Part shown: piece after piece, positions 18,702 through 27,138 of the stretch | How positions within the stretch are numbered: the stretch's first letter is position 1 | Layout of the letters: every line of letters begins with the position of its first letter | Source of the DNA: Mesorhizobium amorphae CCNWGS0123 | GTDB lineage: Bacteria > Pseudomonadota > Alphaproteobacteria > Rhizobiales > Rhizobiaceae | Length of the DNA stretch: 64,000 bases | NCBI RefSeq assembly: GCF_001686985.1 | Contig: NZ_CP015318.1 | Span: 5,330,001 to 5,394,000, forward strand | Reading direction: 5' to 3' | The notes under the pieces: generated by a model | What the model was told of the DNA's origin: nothing | Seen by the model: the letters and a program-made list of their open reading frames with translations, nothing else | Database searches by the model: none | Program-made: the position numbers and the translations under genes

Positions 18702-19910
18702 TCAGTTGCTGGGCCAGGCGGGCTTGAGCACCGGCGGCTGTGCGCCCTGGAGGTTGCCGGTCGCTCTGACGCCATGCACGACGCCGTCGCTCCACTGGCC
18801 AACGGTCCAGTTGTTGTTGTTGATGTTGTTGTCGAAATGGACATCGCCGATGACGGTCTTGAAGGTGCCTGTCTGGATTTCCTTGTTGAGCGCTTCCTTG
18901 TCCAGGCTCCCGACGTGCTCGACGGCCTGCTGCAGGATCTCCAGGCTGGCATAGGCCACCGGGCTCGCCCACCAGTCGGCTTCCTGACCGGTCGCCGCGA
19001 GGTGCTCCTTGCGATAGGCCTGGAAGACGGGGGCGCTCGCATTGACGCCGCCCATGATCAGGATGCCGTTGGCAGCAGCGCCAAAGCGCTTTCCATAAGC
19101 GTCGAGATTGCCGCCGACGCTGACGAAGAACGCCTTGACGTCGAACTTCTGCAACTGCGCCTGCTCGGTGAGAGCGAAGCTGTCGGGCGGATAGGAGTAG
19201 GCGACGAAGGCGTCGGGGTTCGCCGCCTTGGCGCTTGCTATCACCGGAGCGAGGTCCTGATTGCCGAGCGGATAGGAGGATTCGTAGACGATATCGAAAC
19301 CGGCCTGCTTGAGCGCGGGCTTGCCGGTCTTGATCATCTCGAGGCCGAAGGCATCGGAGACATTGACCACCGCGACTTTGTTGCCGATCTTGCCGGCGTT
19401 GTGCAAATCCTTGAGCGTGCCGACGATGCCGTCGGCGATGCCCTGCGCCGGGCCGAGCGGCCAGAACGTGTTCGGCCAGCGCTTGACGAATTGGTCGAGA
19501 TCGTTGGCATTGCCGGTGGAGACGATCTGCGGATAGCCATATTTCGCGATCAGCGGAGCGGTCGCGAGATTGAGGCCTGTCGAATATGGCGGGATGATCA
19601 GGTCGACCTGGTCCTGGGTGGCGAGACGCTGGATGTTCTTGACCGCCTCTTCCGGCGACGACTTGTCGTCATACTCGACGATCTCGATCGGCCGCATCTG
19701 ATCGCCGACCTTGAGACCACCGGCCTTGTTCACCTTCTCGGCCCACAGCTTGATGTTCGGCCAAAGCACACCTGACGCGCCGCCCGCAAGCGGACCGGTC
19801 TTGGATGCGCTCACGCCGATTCTGACCGGGTCCTGCGCAAAGGCCGCGCCGAACGTGCCGGCCGCCAAGGCCGCCGAAAGCATGAGTACGTTGAAACTGC
19901 GTCGCAACAT
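18702..19910 (-). CDS. livK: ABC transporter substrate-binding protein, LivK type
   Basis: The 402-residue periplasmic protein has a signal peptide of about 25 residues (MLRRSFNVLMLSAALAAGTF, cleavage near AFAQD). It then shows the type I binding-protein fold: RIGVSASKTGPLAGGASG, YDDKSSPEEAVKNIQRLA and IIPPYSTGLNLATAP. ATG 19910 is preceded by GGGAGGA. It heads the livKHMGF-GFA-frmA-fghA run. The predicted promoter at 20180-20152 overlaps a TetR-type operator, and paired TTTCG motifs lie in the leader. The ligand is unknown; an aromatic acid is suggested by context. Confidence 0.92.
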   Translation of the reverse strand: MLRRSFNVLMLSAALAAGTFGAAFAQDPVRIGVSASKTGPLAGGASGVLWPNIKLWAEKVNKAGGLKVGDQMRPIEIVEYDDKSSPEEAVKNIQRLATQDQVDLIIPPYSTGLNLATAPLIAKYGYPQIVSTGNANDLDQFVKRWPNTFWPLGPAQGIADGIVGTLKDLHNAGKIGNKVAVVNVSDAFGLEMIKTGKPALKQAGFDIVYESSYPLGNQDLAPVIASAKAANPDAFVAYSYPPDSFALTEQAQLQKFDVKAFFVSVGGNLDAYGKRFGAAANGILIMGGVNASAPVFQAYRKEHLAATGQEADWWASPVAYASLEILQQAVEHVGSLDKEALNKEIQTGTFKTVIGDVHFDNNINNNNWTVGQWSDGVVHGVRATGNLQGAQPPVLKPAWPSN

Positions 19911-20020
19911 CGAAATTCCTCCCAGTTCTGGTTGTGTTGGCCTCCTCTCGCCTCCCAGCGAGTTGGTCGACCTCCCCTAGCGAAATTGCTTAGGTCATTT
20001 TCCTCCGATGATCCAGCAAA

Positions 20021-20047
20021 TTTCGTAATAATCAGTATTTTCGTTAT
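20021..20047. promoter_or_regulatory. Paired TTTCG(T)A/TA motifs upstream of livK
   Basis: TTTCGTAATAATCA begins at 20021 and a second TTTTCGTTAT follows with its TTTCG at 20039, 18 bp on. Similar pairs at 19 bp spacing occur at 26019 and 27057. They lie in the 362-bp gap between the ferredoxin reductase and livK. Confidence 0.5.
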
Positions 20048-20143
20048 TTTTTTGAGTTGACGATTTTCCTTCCCGGGTCGCGACCCTGCGTGCCGCCGTT
20101 ACCGACAACGCACCGCGGAACCATTTCCACGCCCTGCTATTAA

Positions 20144-20167
20144 GATACCAAATAGTATTCAGATACT
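20144..20167. promoter_or_regulatory. Operator, GATACY family, site B (three half-sites)
   Basis: GATACC-AAAT-AGTATT at 20144-20159 is followed by a third half-site, GATACT, at 20162-20167. The region overlaps the spacer and -10 of the predicted livK promoter. Confidence 0.6.
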
Positions 20168-20180
20168 TTTAGAATGTCAA
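20152..20180 (-). promoter_or_regulatory. livK: Sigma70-like promoter for the livK operon
   Basis: On the minus strand TTGACA (20180-20175) is followed after 17 bp by TACTAT (20157-20152). It predicts a leader of about 230 nt before livK. Operator B overlaps its -10 region. Confidence 0.55.
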
Positions 20181-20272
20181 TGCCGACGAGCCGACTGAAT
20201 CGGATGGCGATGGCTGGTGGTCTGGCGCTGGCAAGATGCAACCCTGCGCCGAGCCACAGCGCGGCCTCATCC

Positions 20273-21529
20273 TCAGTTGTTCGCCGGGGCCTCGAGTGCC
20301 TGCATCGGGTCCGCCACCAGAACGGGGTCGGGGCTGGCCGACGCGGCGAGGAAGCGCTTGCCGACCAGATAGTCGCGAGGAGCGTTCAGCCCATCGACCG
20401 CGACGAGACGTCCCTCGCGATAGTACCAATGCGACCGCCCGGGTCCCGCCCCCTGTCGGACAACAACCGTATCGCCTGGCCTGGACAGGCCCGCGATCTG
20501 CAGCTTGAGATCGAACTGATCCGACCAGAACCACGGCTTCGGTCTGTAGGGCTGGCGCGCGCCCATGATGTTGCGGGCGACGAGGTCGGCGCTGTCGATC
20601 GCATTGCCGACGCTCTCCATCCGCAGCCCACCGCCAGACAGGGAGAAGTTGGCACAGTCGCCGGCGGCCCAGATGAACGGATCGTCCGAGCGCCCGTACG
20701 CGTCGACGGCGATGCCGTTGTCGATGGCGAGACCCGCCCCGGCCGCCAGCGCCGTTTCCGGCATGCCGCCGATCCCCGCCACGACGACATCGGCGGCGAT
20801 GATGGTGCCATCGCCGAGCCTGGCGCCGGCCACGCGGTCGGCGCCCAGCAACTCGCTCACCGCCTTGCCGACATGAAACGTCACGCCCCTGGAGCGGTGA
20901 AGCGCCTCGACCGACGCGGCCGTTTCCGCCGAGGCTACCCGCGCGAGCGGACGCTCGGCGGCTTCCACGACATCCACCGTCATGCCGAGCCCGCGCGCGA
21001 CGGCGGCGATCTCGAGGCCGATGTATCCGCCGCCGATGACAAGGAGCTTGCCTCGCTTTTCGAGAGCCGGCCGTAGCGCATCGATGTCGGCGAGCGTTCG
21101 TATGGTGAAGATGCCCGCAAGGCCTCGTGAAATCGCCTGCGGCAGCTTTCGGGCGATCGCCCCGGTCGCGAGCACGAGACAATCGTAGGCAAGTATGGCG
21201 CCATCGGCCAGACACACGCGCCGCCGCGCACGGTCGATGGATGCAACGCGCGTTCCCAGTCGCAACGCGATCCGATTCCTTGCGTACCAGTCCTCCGCTT
21301 TCAGCTTCAGCCGGGCGCGCTCGAGTTCGCCGAGAAGATAGGCCTTCGACAGCGGGGGACGCTGGTAGGGAGCATCCGGCTCCTCCCCGACCAGGGTGAT
21401 CGATCCCACGAAGCCGTTTGCCCGCAGCTTTTCTGCCGTGGACAGACCGGCCTGACCGGCGCCGACGATCACAATGCTGCTTTCGTTGCCGGGCCTGGCT
21501 GCGACGAGATGATCGATGTCGTGGGGCAT
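20273..21529 (-). CDS. Ferredoxin reductase of a P450 system (FAD/NAD(P)-dependent)
   Basis: The 418-residue flavoprotein resembles putidaredoxin and rhodocoxin reductases. It has an FAD motif IVIVGAGQAGLSTAEKLRAN, then PYQRPPLSKAYLLG, an NAD motif LLVIGGGYIGLEIAAVA and the second FAD motif FIWAAGDCANF. It passes electrons from NAD(P)H to the ferredoxin encoded 15 bp upstream. ATG 21529 is preferred over 21541 because family N-termini begin close to the FAD motif. The order P450-ferredoxin-reductase is that of a complete class I P450 system. Confidence 0.92.
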   Translation of the reverse strand: MPHDIDHLVAARPGNESSIVIVGAGQAGLSTAEKLRANGFVGSITLVGEEPDAPYQRPPLSKAYLLGELERARLKLKAEDWYARNRIALRLGTRVASIDRARRRVCLADGAILAYDCLVLATGAIARKLPQAISRGLAGIFTIRTLADIDALRPALEKRGKLLVIGGGYIGLEIAAVARGLGMTVDVVEAAERPLARVASAETAASVEALHRSRGVTFHVGKAVSELLGADRVAGARLGDGTIIAADVVVAGIGGMPETALAAGAGLAIDNGIAVDAYGRSDDPFIWAAGDCANFSLSGGGLRMESVGNAIDSADLVARNIMGARQPYRPKPWFWSDQFDLKLQIAGLSRPGDTVVVRQGAGPGRSHWYYREGRLVAVDGLNAPRDYLVGKRFLAASASPDPVLVADPMQALEAPANN

Positions 21530-21544
21530 GGCCGGCCTCAACCG

Positions 21545-21862
21545 CTAGGCGGACGGAATGCGGACGGAAACATTGTCCAGCATGTCGCTGACCCTGACCT
21601 GGCAGCTCAGCCGGCTTCCGGATTCGCGTGGCGCTTCGGCGAAGTCCAACATGTCGTTTTCATGCTCGCTGATCGGTCCGAGCGCCACCATGATTTCCTC
21701 GGGAAGCACGACATGGCATGTCGCGCAGGCCGCCGAGCCGTTGCATTCGGCGATGATGCCGGGAACGCTGCTTTCAAGCGCGGTCTCCATCAAGGTGCGG
21801 CCGTTCTGGGCCTCGACGGCGAGTTCGGCGCCGTCCGCGAGCAGGAACCTGATCGTTGGCAT
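21545..21862 (-). CDS. [2Fe-2S] ferredoxin (adrenodoxin/putidaredoxin type)
   Basis: The 105-residue ferredoxin has the cluster ligands C-x5-C-x2-C (ECNGSAACATCH) and a fourth cysteine in RLSCQV, as in putidaredoxin. The internal ATG at 21862 with a GAGGGAGAG ribosome-binding site is the start; the longer frame runs into the P450 gene. It sits between P450 (11 bp) and reductase (15 bp) and is the expected electron carrier between them. Confidence 0.93.
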   Translation of the reverse strand: MPTIRFLLADGAELAVEAQNGRTLMETALESSVPGIIAECNGSAACATCHVVLPEEIMVALGPISEHENDMLDFAEAPRESGSRLSCQVRVSDMLDNVSVRIPSA

Positions 21863-21873
21863 GTCTCTCTCCC

Positions 21874-23055
21874 TCAAGCGTCCCAGACAACGGGCATGTG
21901 CGTGGGGCCACGAAACACCCAGCCCCGGACGCGGACGAGTTCCGGATCCTTGAGCCTCAGATTGCGCAGCCGCTCGAACACCATCGGCACAACGATCTGG
22001 CTCACCAGTGCGCGCGACACCCACGTGCCGGCGCAGAAATGCGATCCGGCGCCGAACGCCAGGTGGGACTTTTTCTCCCGGAAGACATCGAACTTGTCCG
22101 GATCGCTGAAACGGCGGTCGTCGTGGTTGGCCGCGCCGACGCACAGACCCACCTGCTCACCCTTGTGGACCAGCGTGCCCGAGATCTCCGTGTCGCGGGT
22201 CAGGCGGCGAGGATACATGCCGATCGGCGAGATCCAGCGCACCGCTTCCTCGAAGGCCTGCCCCCAGAGTGAAGGCTCGGCGCGAACGCGCGCGAGTTGG
22301 TCCGGGTTCTGCAGCAGCCCCAGGATCAGCGTCAGGATCGAGTCGCGGGTCTCGTTCAGCCCGCCGCCGATCGCGACCTTGATGTTGGCGTAGATCTGCT
22401 CGACCGTCTGCGGAGGATCGGCCTGAAGCATCGATGACAGCATCGAAGGATTTGGATTGGCCCGATGATGGGGAAGCATCCTGTCCACGGCGCTCTCGAC
22501 GCCGCTGGCTGCCTCCCTCGCCTTGCGCGCGATCTCCGGGTCGTGCGAGTAGTTGCCGGAACCGTCGATGAGCGATTGCGACCACAGCGCCATCGTCTGC
22601 CAGTCGACGCCGTCGAAACCCAATATGTCGGCCAGCGCGCGTGCCGCGATCGGCGCGGCGAGCTCCTCGAAAAGCTCGGCCTCACCCTTGTGCTCGATCT
22701 GCGAAATGACGTCATCGCAGATGACTTGCATGGGCTCGGCCCAGCAGCGCTTGACGACGCCGGGACGCAGGCTCGGATCCATAGCTGCCCTTTCGCGGGC
22801 ATGGTCCTCGCCGTCCTTGCGCATCAGATTCGGCCCGATCACCGTGTTCAGCAGCGACTGCGGATTGATGGAGGAAAACGTCTCGGGGTCGCGTTCGATA
22901 GCCATGATGTCGTCGAAGCGCGTGACCATCATGATGTTGGCCGCGTCGACCTTGACGACCGACCCGAGGTCGCGGACGCGCTTGAAAACCGGATACGGAT
23001 TGGCAAGCAGCTCTTCGAACGTAACGTCGTCGACCACTTTCACGGCTTCGCTCAT
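21874..23055 (-). CDS. Cytochrome P450 (class I, bacterial)
   Basis: The 393-residue soluble P450 has its heme-thiolate loop at FGAGSHFCAGTWVSR, the K-helix ExxR in FEEAVRW and the I-helix acid/alcohol pair in IGGGLNETRDS. The start at ATG 23055 has a GGGAGGA ribosome-binding site. It heads the P450-ferredoxin-reductase operon and is divergent from the LysR gene at 23157. The GGxNET I-helix form, the linked formaldehyde-oxidising operon and the aromatic meta-cleavage genes suggest aryl-ether O-demethylation. The substrate is inferred, not shown. Confidence 0.93.
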   Translation of the reverse strand: MSEAVKVVDDVTFEELLANPYPVFKRVRDLGSVVKVDAANIMMVTRFDDIMAIERDPETFSSINPQSLLNTVIGPNLMRKDGEDHARERAAMDPSLRPGVVKRCWAEPMQVICDDVISQIEHKGEAELFEELAAPIAARALADILGFDGVDWQTMALWSQSLIDGSGNYSHDPEIARKAREAASGVESAVDRMLPHHRANPNPSMLSSMLQADPPQTVEQIYANIKVAIGGGLNETRDSILTLILGLLQNPDQLARVRAEPSLWGQAFEEAVRWISPIGMYPRRLTRDTEISGTLVHKGEQVGLCVGAANHDDRRFSDPDKFDVFREKKSHLAFGAGSHFCAGTWVSRALVSQIVVPMVFERLRNLRLKDPELVRVRGWVFRGPTHMPVVWDA

Positions 23056-23156
23056 GATTTCCTCCCTGTCGGCAGACGAGGTACGAAATCGAGGTGTATT
23101 CAGCAATGCGATGGGTTAAATGGAGGTCATCGAAAATTTGCATGGAGGTGAAGGTC

Positions 23157-24107
23157 ATGCTTTCCGACGAACTTGCCAGTGTAGACCTCGCCACGCTGCA
23201 GACGCTTGTCGCCGTGCAGGACCGCGCCTCGTTTTCCGACGCCTCCCAGCTTCTCGGCGTCAACCAGTCCACCATAAGCTACGCCATCAAGAGGCTGCGA
23301 AAGGCCTTCAACGATCCGCTGTTCGTCCGCCAGGGCAATTCAATCGTGGCAACCGATAAAGGTGAACAGCTCGCCCAGCAGGCGCGCGGCATCCTTGAGC
23401 AGATGGCCGCGCTTTCTTCGCCGTCGGGTTTTGACCCAGCCACGGCCGAAGGAAGCGTGACGGTTTCCTGCAATCACCACGAGCGCATGTTCGTCATTCC
23501 CGACTTCGTGCGCCGGGCGCAGAAGGAGGCGCCGAAAGCGACGATCCACATCTTCGAATCCGCTGTCGACGGCAAGCAGCAGTTGAAGCAGAACACGTGC
23601 GACATCGTGCTTGGACCGGTCGCGATCCTCGGCGACATCTACTACCGCAGGAAACTGTTCACCGATCACTACGCCTGCGTCATGGACCCGGCGCACCCGT
23701 TGGCGCAGGGAACGCCGACGCTCGACCGCTACTGCGCCGCGCGGCATGTCGCCGTCACGCACAATGGGCGTTGGGAGGCTCTCTACTTCGCCGCGTTGCG
23801 CGCAACAGGCATCGAACTCCAGCCGGAAGTCACCGTGTCGAGCCACGACATATTGGAACGGCTCATTCCAGGCTCGCAGCTGGTGGCGACGATTCCGTAT
23901 CGGCTGGCGCGTCGGCTGTCGGACAGACTCGCCCTGCGGCCTTTCCCGATGGACGTCTTCATCCAGGTCGACATCTACTGGACCGAGCGTACGCACCACT
24001 CCGGCCTGCACCGCTGGGCCCGCCAGATATTGGCCGAGGTTGCCGAGAAGAACCTCGGCGGCGGTGACGTGCACAAAGGAGGCGACCGCCTCACTGGCGG
24101 ACGGTAG
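23157..24107 (+). CDS. LysR-family transcriptional regulator
   Basis: The 316-residue regulator has a LysR winged helix (LATLQTLVAVQDRASFSDAS, NQSTISYAIKRLRKAFNDPL) and a C-terminal effector domain. I use ATG 23157 because GGAGGTGAAGG precedes it. It is divergent from the P450 operon with about 100 bp between starts, so it is the likely activator of the P450 genes (inference). Confidence 0.92.
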   Translation: MLSDELASVDLATLQTLVAVQDRASFSDASQLLGVNQSTISYAIKRLRKAFNDPLFVRQGNSIVATDKGEQLAQQARGILEQMAALSSPSGFDPATAEGSVTVSCNHHERMFVIPDFVRRAQKEAPKATIHIFESAVDGKQQLKQNTCDIVLGPVAILGDIYYRRKLFTDHYACVMDPAHPLAQGTPTLDRYCAARHVAVTHNGRWEALYFAALRATGIELQPEVTVSSHDILERLIPGSQLVATIPYRLARRLSDRLALRPFPMDVFIQVDIYWTERTHHSGLHRWARQILAEVAEKNLGGGDVHKGGDRLTGGR

Positions 24108-24196
24108 GCACCGAGCAGAAGAGACCGGTGCCGCATAAGGGCAGCACGGGCCAACCACGCCGCATGGGCGGCCTGCCCGCCCTAAAGTGACGCCGC

Positions 24197-24739
24197 CTAA
24201 GCTGTCTTCGCGCCGAGCATGACGACCGAAACCGTCACCGGCTCGTCGAAGGGATTGCGCCAGGCATGCCGCGCGCCCTGCTGCACCACCGTATCGCCCT
24301 GCTTCAACTCGACGGTCTTGCCGTCGTCGAGTTCGAGGACAAGCCGGCCCTTGACGACGGTCACATAGTCGACCGTTGGCGTCTGGTGCATGCCGGGATT
24401 GTCCATCTCGAAACGCTCGGCGATGCCGGGCGCGGCCTTCAGGTGCTCCGGACCTGCCAGCTCGGGCTTCCAGTCGGGCGACATCATCACGCTGTCCGGG
24501 GGAAAGGTGATCATCCAGAACACCGAGCCCCCGACCGAAGCGAGCATTGTGCTCTCGCCCGCCATCGGATCGGCGCTGTCCCGTTTGGCCAGATCCGGCG
24601 TCCCGTCGATCCTCCACTGCGGAGACGAAACGAAACCGGGCGTGTGCTGAAGCGCCATCTCGCGCGGCGAAGCGCCGTCGCTGATGAATACCGATTTTCC
24701 GGCGGCGTTCTTGCCGGTTACGACGCGGCGAATGTTCAT
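24197..24739 (-). CDS. Cupin-domain protein
   Basis: The 180-residue protein has one C-terminal cupin barrel. Motif 1 lies around MHQTPTVDYVTVVKGRLVLEL and motif 2 around GDTVVQQGARHAWRNP. His residues suited to metal binding are present, but motif 1 is not fully canonical. ATG 24739 has GGGAGGA. A perfect GATACC-ATTC-GGTATC operator lies about 25 bp upstream of the start codon, so the gene has its own regulated promoter behind the MDR gene. The exact role (dioxygenase, isomerase or sensor) is unknown. Confidence 0.85.
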   Translation of the reverse strand: MNIRRVVTGKNAAGKSVFISDGASPREMALQHTPGFVSSPQWRIDGTPDLAKRDSADPMAGESTMLASVGGSVFWMITFPPDSVMMSPDWKPELAGPEHLKAAPGIAERFEMDNPGMHQTPTVDYVTVVKGRLVLELDDGKTVELKQGDTVVQQGARHAWRNPFDEPVTVSVVMLGAKTA

Positions 24740-24764
24740 GTCTTGATCCTCCCAGAATAATATG

Positions 24765-24780
24765 GATACCATTCGGTATC
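24765..24780. promoter_or_regulatory. Operator, GATACC-N4-GGTATC, site C
   Basis: GATACCATTCGGTATC is a perfect inverted repeat about 25 bp upstream of the cupin start codon. It is close to a consensus for the five sites. Confidence 0.68.
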
Positions 24781-24801
24781 AGCATACCATAAAGTACGCA
24801 A

Positions 24802-25923
24802 TTACGGATGGATTACAAAATTCGAGAACCCGCCATGACGCTGGGCGATGCCCGAAATGGCCTCATTGACCTTGTCCATCGGCGTCGCATGGGTTTCCAG
24901 GAGGTCGAAGCTGACCTTGCCGATCCCGACGAGGTCAGCCATTTCCTGGCCCTCGGATGTCGTCAGCCATGCCGAACCGATAAGACGCTGGTTGCGGTCC
25001 ATCATCATGTGCACGTCGATGGGAACGGCGCCCATCACAGCGCCGATGTCGACGGCGATACCGCCGCGGCGCAGCGCCCTGAGACCCGCCAGGAAAGGTT
25101 CTTGCGGCGTGCCCGGCCCGTTGCAGTCGATGAAGGCGTCGACACCCTCGCTGTGGGCCGTCCTGGAACGGGCCCATTCGTCTGCAGGTCCGTCCTCCAG
25201 CGAATGCGTCTCGATGATGCCGGGGGCAAGCGCTTCGATCTCCTTCAGCAGCTTCCTGTCGCGACCGGTGCCGAGAATTTTCTTGACCCCGAAGGACGGA
25301 CCGAACACCGCGATCGAAATGCCGAGCGTGCCCGAAATGCCGTTGACAAGAACCGTGTCGCCGGGGCCGACCTCCGCCTTCTTCAGAGCGGAATAGCCGG
25401 TGCCCATGTAGCCGAGCCGTGCCGCCTGGTCGAAGGTCATATTGTCGGGAAGCGCCACGATCGCCGATGCCGGCGCGGCCATGTACTCGGAAATGCCGCC
25501 GACCGGGTAATCTTCAAATGTCTGCAGCGCGTCGTGGCTGAAGCCGAAATACCCCTGGAAGGCATAGTGACGGCAGGAGATCGTGTCGCCGCGCCGGCAA
25601 TGGCGGCAAGAGCCGCAGGAGCGCCCCGGATTAACGTAGACGCGATCCCCGGGCTTCAGAGCGTGGACCTGGCTGCCGACCGCAGCAATCTCGCCGGTCG
25701 GGTCAAGACCAAAGATCGCTGGCAGCGGCGGCTGCGGCATGTGGGGGAACCAGGTCGGCCACATCGCCAGGATGTTGGCGAGGTTCGGCACGATGCCGCA
25801 CGATCTGACGCGAACGAGCACGTCCATCGACCCAAGCTTCGGGACCGGCACTTCCTCGATCCTCAGCTGGCCGCCGATCTCGTGCATGCGCGCGGCCTTC
25901 ATCGTCTGCGGAATTGCTGTCAT
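24802..25923 (-). CDS. Zinc-type MDR alcohol dehydrogenase, atypical catalytic site
   Basis: The 373-residue MDR enzyme has structural-zinc cysteines in GRSCGSCRHCRRGDTISC and an NAD(P)-binding segment near VLVNGISGTLGISIAVFG. The usual catalytic-zinc GHE motif is replaced by FGLDPTGEIAAVG, so catalysis may not use the standard zinc site. It is paralogous to 33062-34171, which shares the change. ATG 25923 follows GGGAGGT. It is divergent from the FAH gene across a region with TTTTCG motifs at 26019, 26038 and 26148. Its substrate is unknown. Confidence 0.87.
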   Translation of the reverse strand: MTAIPQTMKAARMHEIGGQLRIEEVPVPKLGSMDVLVRVRSCGIVPNLANILAMWPTWFPHMPQPPLPAIFGLDPTGEIAAVGSQVHALKPGDRVYVNPGRSCGSCRHCRRGDTISCRHYAFQGYFGFSHDALQTFEDYPVGGISEYMAAPASAIVALPDNMTFDQAARLGYMGTGYSALKKAEVGPGDTVLVNGISGTLGISIAVFGPSFGVKKILGTGRDRKLLKEIEALAPGIIETHSLEDGPADEWARSRTAHSEGVDAFIDCNGPGTPQEPFLAGLRALRRGGIAVDIGAVMGAVPIDVHMMMDRNQRLIGSAWLTTSEGQEMADLVGIGKVSFDLLETHATPMDKVNEAISGIAQRHGGFSNFVIHP

Positions 25924-26018
25924 GTCGATACCTCCCGTTCGCTCAAACCAGTGCATGCCGAGCTTCTCGTCGCGCACATGGGCCTCCTCCCGAGGCCAGA
26001 TCGGTGGTCGCACAGTTT

Positions 26019-26047
26019 TTTCGAAATATCAATCTTTTTTCGTAACT
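26019..26047. promoter_or_regulatory. Paired TTTCG motifs upstream of the MDR gene
   Basis: TTTCGAAATATCAA starts at 26019 and TTTCGTAAC at 26038, 19 bp apart. They lie about 100 bp upstream of the MDR start on the minus strand. Confidence 0.5.
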
Positions 26048-26147
26048 TTGTAGTGATGACGAAGACTCGGCACCGCGCCGAGGCGGCGGTTAGGCCATTT
26101 CGCTTCGAGATCGACGAGCTCTGCCGCCTTCTTCCGACGGCTTGCCT

Positions 26148-26159
26148 ATTTTCGAAAAT
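26148..26159. promoter_or_regulatory. ATTTTCGAAAAT palindrome upstream of the FAH gene
   Basis: This is a perfect 12-bp palindrome and the most symmetrical member of the TTTTCG motif group. It lies 48 bp upstream of the FAH start codon. Confidence 0.5.
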
Positions 26160-26206
26160 CCGGTTTACTCCGAGCCAGAAGTACCTGCTTTCAGCGTACG
26201 TCCCAA

Positions 26207-27064
26207 ATGGGTGAGCTTGTGAAATTCGCTTCCTTCGTTGAACGCAACGGTGCCGGCTACGGAATTGTTGACGGTGAAATGATCCTGCGGCTGGATTCCA
26301 TTCCCGATGCACCACCGGATCTGAAAACCTATCTCGGCATCCGCTTTCCCGACCTCGCTCCCCGCGAACGGGAGTTCGAGACCTTGCCACTCGCCGACGT
26401 CAAACTGCTTCCTCCAATTCCCAACCCAGGCAAGATCTTCTGCGTCGCCACCAACTTCCACGAAGACGGCAAACCGGCGCCGCAGTTCCCGCTGCTGTTC
26501 ATGCGCCACGCGGAAGCGCAGACCGGCCATGGAGGCGCCATCCTGAAGCCAGCGGTTTCCGACAGGCTGGATTTCGAAGGCGAGCTGGCGGTGATCATCG
26601 GTCGCCGCGCCCACAAGATCGCGCCCACTGAGGCTATGGCATATGTCGCCGGCTATGCCTGCTTCAACGAGGGCAGCGTACGCGACTGGCAGAAACACTC
26701 GACCCAGTTCACGCCCGGAAAGAACTTCTATCGCAGCGGCGCGTTCGGCCCCTGGATGGTCTGCACGCGCGAGATTCCGAACCCGGCGCGTCTCCGCTTG
26801 GAGGCCCGGGTCAATGGCGTGACAAGGCAGTCGATCGCGATCGACCGCATGATCTTCGATATCCCCTGGCTGATCTCCTACATCTCGACTTTCGCCCCGC
26901 TCGACCCTGGCGACGTTATCGTTTCGGGAACGCCATCAGGCTTCGGCGCAAGCCGCAATCCGCCGGAGTTCCTTTTCCCTGGCGATGAGGTCGAGATCGA
27001 GATCCAGGGCATTGGAACGTTGCGCAATACGGTGGCCGCGGACGACTCTCCAAATATTTCGTAA
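26207..27064 (+). CDS. Fumarylacetoacetate hydrolase (FAH) family protein
   Basis: The 285-residue protein has the FAH C-terminal fold with the metal-binding acidic residues in LDFEGELAVIIGRRAHKI and the later GDVIVSGTPSGFGASRNPPE with FFPGDEVEIEI-like ending. Family members hydrate or hydrolyse 2-oxo acids formed in meta-cleavage pathways (for example 2-oxopent-4-enoate or fumarylpyruvate). It is first in a plus-strand run FAH, extradiol dioxygenase, hydrolase, Ldh-type dehydrogenase and MhpA-like hydroxylase. No strong ribosome-binding site precedes ATG 26207. Confidence 0.9.
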   Translation: MGELVKFASFVERNGAGYGIVDGEMILRLDSIPDAPPDLKTYLGIRFPDLAPREREFETLPLADVKLLPPIPNPGKIFCVATNFHEDGKPAPQFPLLFMRHAEAQTGHGGAILKPAVSDRLDFEGELAVIIGRRAHKIAPTEAMAYVAGYACFNEGSVRDWQKHSTQFTPGKNFYRSGAFGPWMVCTREIPNPARLRLEARVNGVTRQSIAIDRMIFDIPWLISYISTFAPLDPGDVIVSGTPSGFGASRNPPEFLFPGDEVEIEIQGIGTLRNTVAADDSPNIS

Positions 27065-27085
27065 TAATTTATATTTTTCGAAAAT
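27057..27085. promoter_or_regulatory. Paired TTTCG motifs upstream of the extradiol dioxygenase
   Basis: TTTCGTAATAATTT at 27057 overlaps the FAH stop codon, and TTTTTCGAAAATT has its TTTCG at 27076, 19 bp on. The pair suggests a second regulated promoter inside the plus-strand run. Confidence 0.5.
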
Positions 27086-27138
27086 TGTTGATCTTGAGCT
27101 GAGTTTGCTCTAAGGAAGCCGTCAGCCGCAGGAGGAGA

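Noticed and set aside
24166..24182. Terminator hairpin GGGCGG-CCTGC-CCGCCC between the LysR and cupin genes
   Set aside because: The stem is perfect and placed between convergent genes, but no T run follows on either strand. It is too weak to call.
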